Of a stretch of DNA of 6,279 bases, positions 4,868 through 6,279 are shown in pieces. Made by a program: the position numbers and the translations under genes. The notes under the pieces are model-generated. The model was not told the DNA's origin. It ran no database searches and saw only the letters and a list, made by a program, of their open reading frames with translations. Positions within the stretch are counted from its first letter, which is position 1, and every line of letters starts with the position of its first letter. Location: NCBI GenBank assembly GCA_964652155.1, contig CAZZBK010000224.1, forward strand, positions 1-6,279. Reading direction: 5' to 3'. The DNA is from CAZZBK01 sp964652155. GTDB taxonomy: Bacteria > Planctomycetota > Planctomycetia > Pirellulales > PNKZ01.

Positions 4868-5701
4868 ATGAAATTTGCCATTTGCAACGAGACCTTCCAG
4901 GATTGGCCCTTCGATCGGGCGTTTGCCTTCGCCCGAGATTGTGGCTACACAGGGGTGGAAATCGCCCCCTTCACGATCGATACCGACGTCCGTCGCATCG
5001 ACGCCCACAAGCGGGCCGAGGTCCGCCGACAGGCCGAGCAGCACCAGTTGGAAGTGATCGGCCTGCACTGGCTGCTCGCCAAGACCGAGGGCTTTTATCT
5101 CACGTCGCCCGACGCCGCCGTGCGCCAAGCCACGGCCCTGTACGTGCAAGAGCTCGCGCGGCTCTGCCACGACCTGGGTGGCAAGCTGATGGTGTTCGGC
5201 TCGCCGCTGCAACGCATCTTGCTGCCGGGGGTGACGGTCGAGCAGGGCATGGAGTACGCCGCCGAAGTGTTCCGCGCCGCGATGGGCGTTTGCGAACAAC
5301 TCGACGTGACGATCGCACTCGAACCGTTGTCGCCCGAGTGGGGCCGCTTCCTCAACACGGCCGCCGAGGGGGTGCAGCTCATGGAAATGGTCGGCTCGTC
5401 CCATTGCCGCTTGCATCTCGACTGCATCGCCATGTCAACCGAGCCGACGCCGATTCCCGAACTGCTGCGCCGTCACCGACGCGAAATGGTCCACCTGCAC
5501 GTGAACGACCCGAACAAGCGTGGCCCCGGCATGGGCGAACTCGATTTCGTGCCGATCTTTGAAACCCTCGGCGAGATCGACTATCGCGGCTGGGTCAGCG
5601 TCGAGGTGTTCGACTACGAGCCGGGCGTCGAGCGTTTGGCTGGCGAGAGCATCGCCTACATGCAAGGCGTGCTCGAAACGCTCGCGCGGGCAAAGCAATG
5701 A
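4868..5701 (+). CDS. Sugar phosphate isomerase/epimerase family protein (xylose-isomerase-like TIM barrel)
   Basis: This 277-residue cytoplasmic protein is one AP_endonuc_2/xylose-isomerase-like TIM barrel, the fold of IolE, hydroxypyruvate isomerase and ketose 3-epimerases. It begins MKFAICNETFQDWPF and runs through GYTGVEIAPF (26-35). Four metal-ligand positions can be read: E152 (ALEPLS), D185 (LHLDCIAM), H211 (VHLHVND) and E246 (SVEVFDYEPG). Family knowledge says these bind a divalent metal such as Mn, and the two Glu residues act as acid/base in proton transfer next to a sugar carbonyl. The spacing is very close to that of D-tagatose 3-epimerase. However, the position after the Asp where that enzyme has a substrate-binding His (in an FHM motif) is A188 here, so the substrate is probably different and is not predicted. 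The ATG at 4868 is chosen because the fold's first strand starts there. The frame stays open upstream to a TTG at 4769, but those codons do not look like protein, and that TTG overlaps the methyltransferase's ribosome-binding site. No clear Shine-Dalgarno is present. The gene is divergent from the methyltransferase with a 110-bp gap. Confidence 0.88.
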   Translation: MKFAICNETFQDWPFDRAFAFARDCGYTGVEIAPFTIDTDVRRIDAHKRAEVRRQAEQHQLEVIGLHWLLAKTEGFYLTSPDAAVRQATALYVQELARLCHDLGGKLMVFGSPLQRILLPGVTVEQGMEYAAEVFRAAMGVCEQLDVTIALEPLSPEWGRFLNTAAEGVQLMEMVGSSHCRLHLDCIAMSTEPTPIPELLRRHRREMVHLHVNDPNKRGPGMGELDFVPIFETLGEIDYRGWVSVEVFDYEPGVERLAGESIAYMQGVLETLARAKQ

Positions 5702-5801
5702 CGCATTAAGCGCGTGTTTGTCGGGTTACTTTGTCGGCCTCGGTTTGTTGCCTCGGGACCATCGAGCAGGCTCTCAACCGATGACAACAAATAGGATATT
5801 G

Positions 5802-5832
5802 CGAAGGGAGTCGTTTTATACGACTCCCTTCA
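5802..5832. terminator. Strong 12-bp hairpin between epimerase and nucleotidyltransferase genes
   Basis: GAAGGGAGTCGT (5803-5814) and its exact reverse complement (5820-5831) enclose a 5-base loop TTTAT. It lies 101 bases after the epimerase stop and 74 bases before the next start. No T-run follows on the plus strand; the minus-strand flank is only mildly T-rich. A stable hairpin in a gap between same-strand genes most likely ends or processes the epimerase transcript, but it could also be a leader structure for the nucleotidyltransferase. The remainder of the 5702-5905 gap shows nothing else I can support; it is AT-richer than its surroundings around 5781-5900. Confidence 0.5.
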
Positions 5833-5905
5833 CATTAGATCGCCCAGGTGAGGCTTGTTGGCTCCGAAGTCAACTGCATTCCTTAATAATTGAAACTTTC
5901 GAACC

Positions 5906-6279
5906 GTGGCTGACCGTGCCCCTCACAATCCGAATCTGATCTTCTCGGTCGGCACGCAGGTCGTGACGCTGAGGAACATCACCGTCGAGGGAGGCAAAGT
6001 CCTTCATCCTCGTGGTTCGGTGGGGGTTGTCGTGCGCTCGCCGGGAGACCTAAACCATTCCTATCGAGTTCGTTTCCTTGATGGGATCGAGGAGCCTCTA
6101 CGCCGAGATGACCTGATGATGCTCGCCCAGTATAAGGAGGGCGAGATCGGCGACTCGCAGGTGCCTGCCCAGCGGAATGACTTGTTTGCCAGGGTGATCT
6201 ACCGTTGCGTCGTCGGCTCCCGTGCCTACGGACTGGAAGGGGACGAGTCCGACACCGATTACCGGGGCATATACCTGCC
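5906..6279 (+). CDS. DNA polymerase beta-superfamily nucleotidyltransferase, 5' part
   Basis: The gene runs off the right edge; 124 codons are visible. Residues 13-75 form a compact beta-rich module (VGTQVVTL, then HPRGSVGVVVRSP, then YRVRFLDGIEEPLRRDDL) that resembles an SH3/KOW-type fold. From residue 92 the nucleotidyltransferase begins: LFARVIYRCVVGSRAYG, followed by DESDTDYRGIYL. The G104-S105 pair and the D116-T117-D118 motif match the Pol-beta nucleotidyltransferase signature of a Gly-Ser helix start and two metal-binding Asp. The GSRAYG...SDTDYRGIYLP pattern is close to the predicted nucleotidyltransferase group that includes YcgL (COG3541). Such enzymes move a nucleotide onto an unknown acceptor; the physiological role is not established. 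The start is GTG 5906, the only start codon between the in-frame stop TGA (5891-5893) and the first conserved strand; there is no clear Shine-Dalgarno. It uses more U/A-ending codons (CCT, CGT, CTT, GGA, CTA) than the neighbouring genes, a mild hint of different ancestry. Confidence 0.8.
   Translation, partial: MADRAPHNPNLIFSVGTQVVTLRNITVEGGKVLHPRGSVGVVVRSPGDLNHSYRVRFLDGIEEPLRRDDLMMLAQYKEGEIGDSQVPAQRNDLFARVIYRCVVGSRAYGLEGDESDTDYRGIYL

Noticed and set aside
2970..5701. A complete restriction-modification or other defence island
   Set aside because: Only the methyltransferase fits; the neighbours are a regulator and a sugar-metabolism enzyme, and the GIY-YIG-like tail lacks recognisable catalytic residues.
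5781..5939. 53-codon ORF starting ATG 5781 between the epimerase and nucleotidyltransferase genes
   Set aside because: It runs through the hairpin and overlaps the start of the nucleotidyltransferase out of frame, has no ribosome-binding site and no recognisable composition, so it is most likely a chance frame.

Overview
The window is GC-rich (roughly 60% by eye) and gene-dense. The gene mix suggests a heterotrophic planctomycete (Pirellulales-like): a secreted formylglycine sulfatase with an extra C-terminal beta-rich domain, a xylose-isomerase-like sugar epimerase, a LuxR-type regulator with a degenerate receiver, and little use of strong Shine-Dalgarno sites. This assignment is inference from protein style; there is no rRNA or other marker gene in the window.

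Layout. Positions 1-54 hold the last codons of an upstream plus-strand gene. A complete exported sulfatase follows (110-1915, +). The 262-base gap after it carries a near-perfect 32-bp palindrome (2068-2099). Directly behind the palindrome is a 25-codon open reading frame (2104-2181), whose stop overlaps the start of a LuxR-family regulator (2178-2957, +) as ATGA. A convergent gene (4757-2970, -) begins 12 bp after the regulator's stop when read on the plus strand. It encodes a beta-class DNA methyltransferase with a long C-terminal extension that ends in a UvrC-like GIY-YIG domain lacking recognisable catalytic residues. Divergent from it is a sugar phosphate isomerase/epimerase-family protein (4868-5701, +). 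A strong 12-bp hairpin (5802-5831 region) separates that gene from the 5' part of a nucleotidyltransferase gene (5906 to the window edge, +), which has an SH3/KOW-like N-terminal module.

How the parts relate. The sulfatase and epimerase fit the polysaccharide- and sugar-degrading lifestyle common in planctomycetes, but they are not in one operon. The methyltransferase has no adjacent restriction endonuclease and looks like an orphan or a self-contained fusion. The regulator may be controlled through the palindrome and the short upstream reading frame: the palindrome's right arm contains the only ribosome-binding-like sequence of that short frame. No CRISPR array, tRNA, rRNA, transposase or phage structural gene is visible. 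The most unusual items are the methyltransferase/GIY-YIG-like fusion and the palindrome/short ORF/regulator arrangement.
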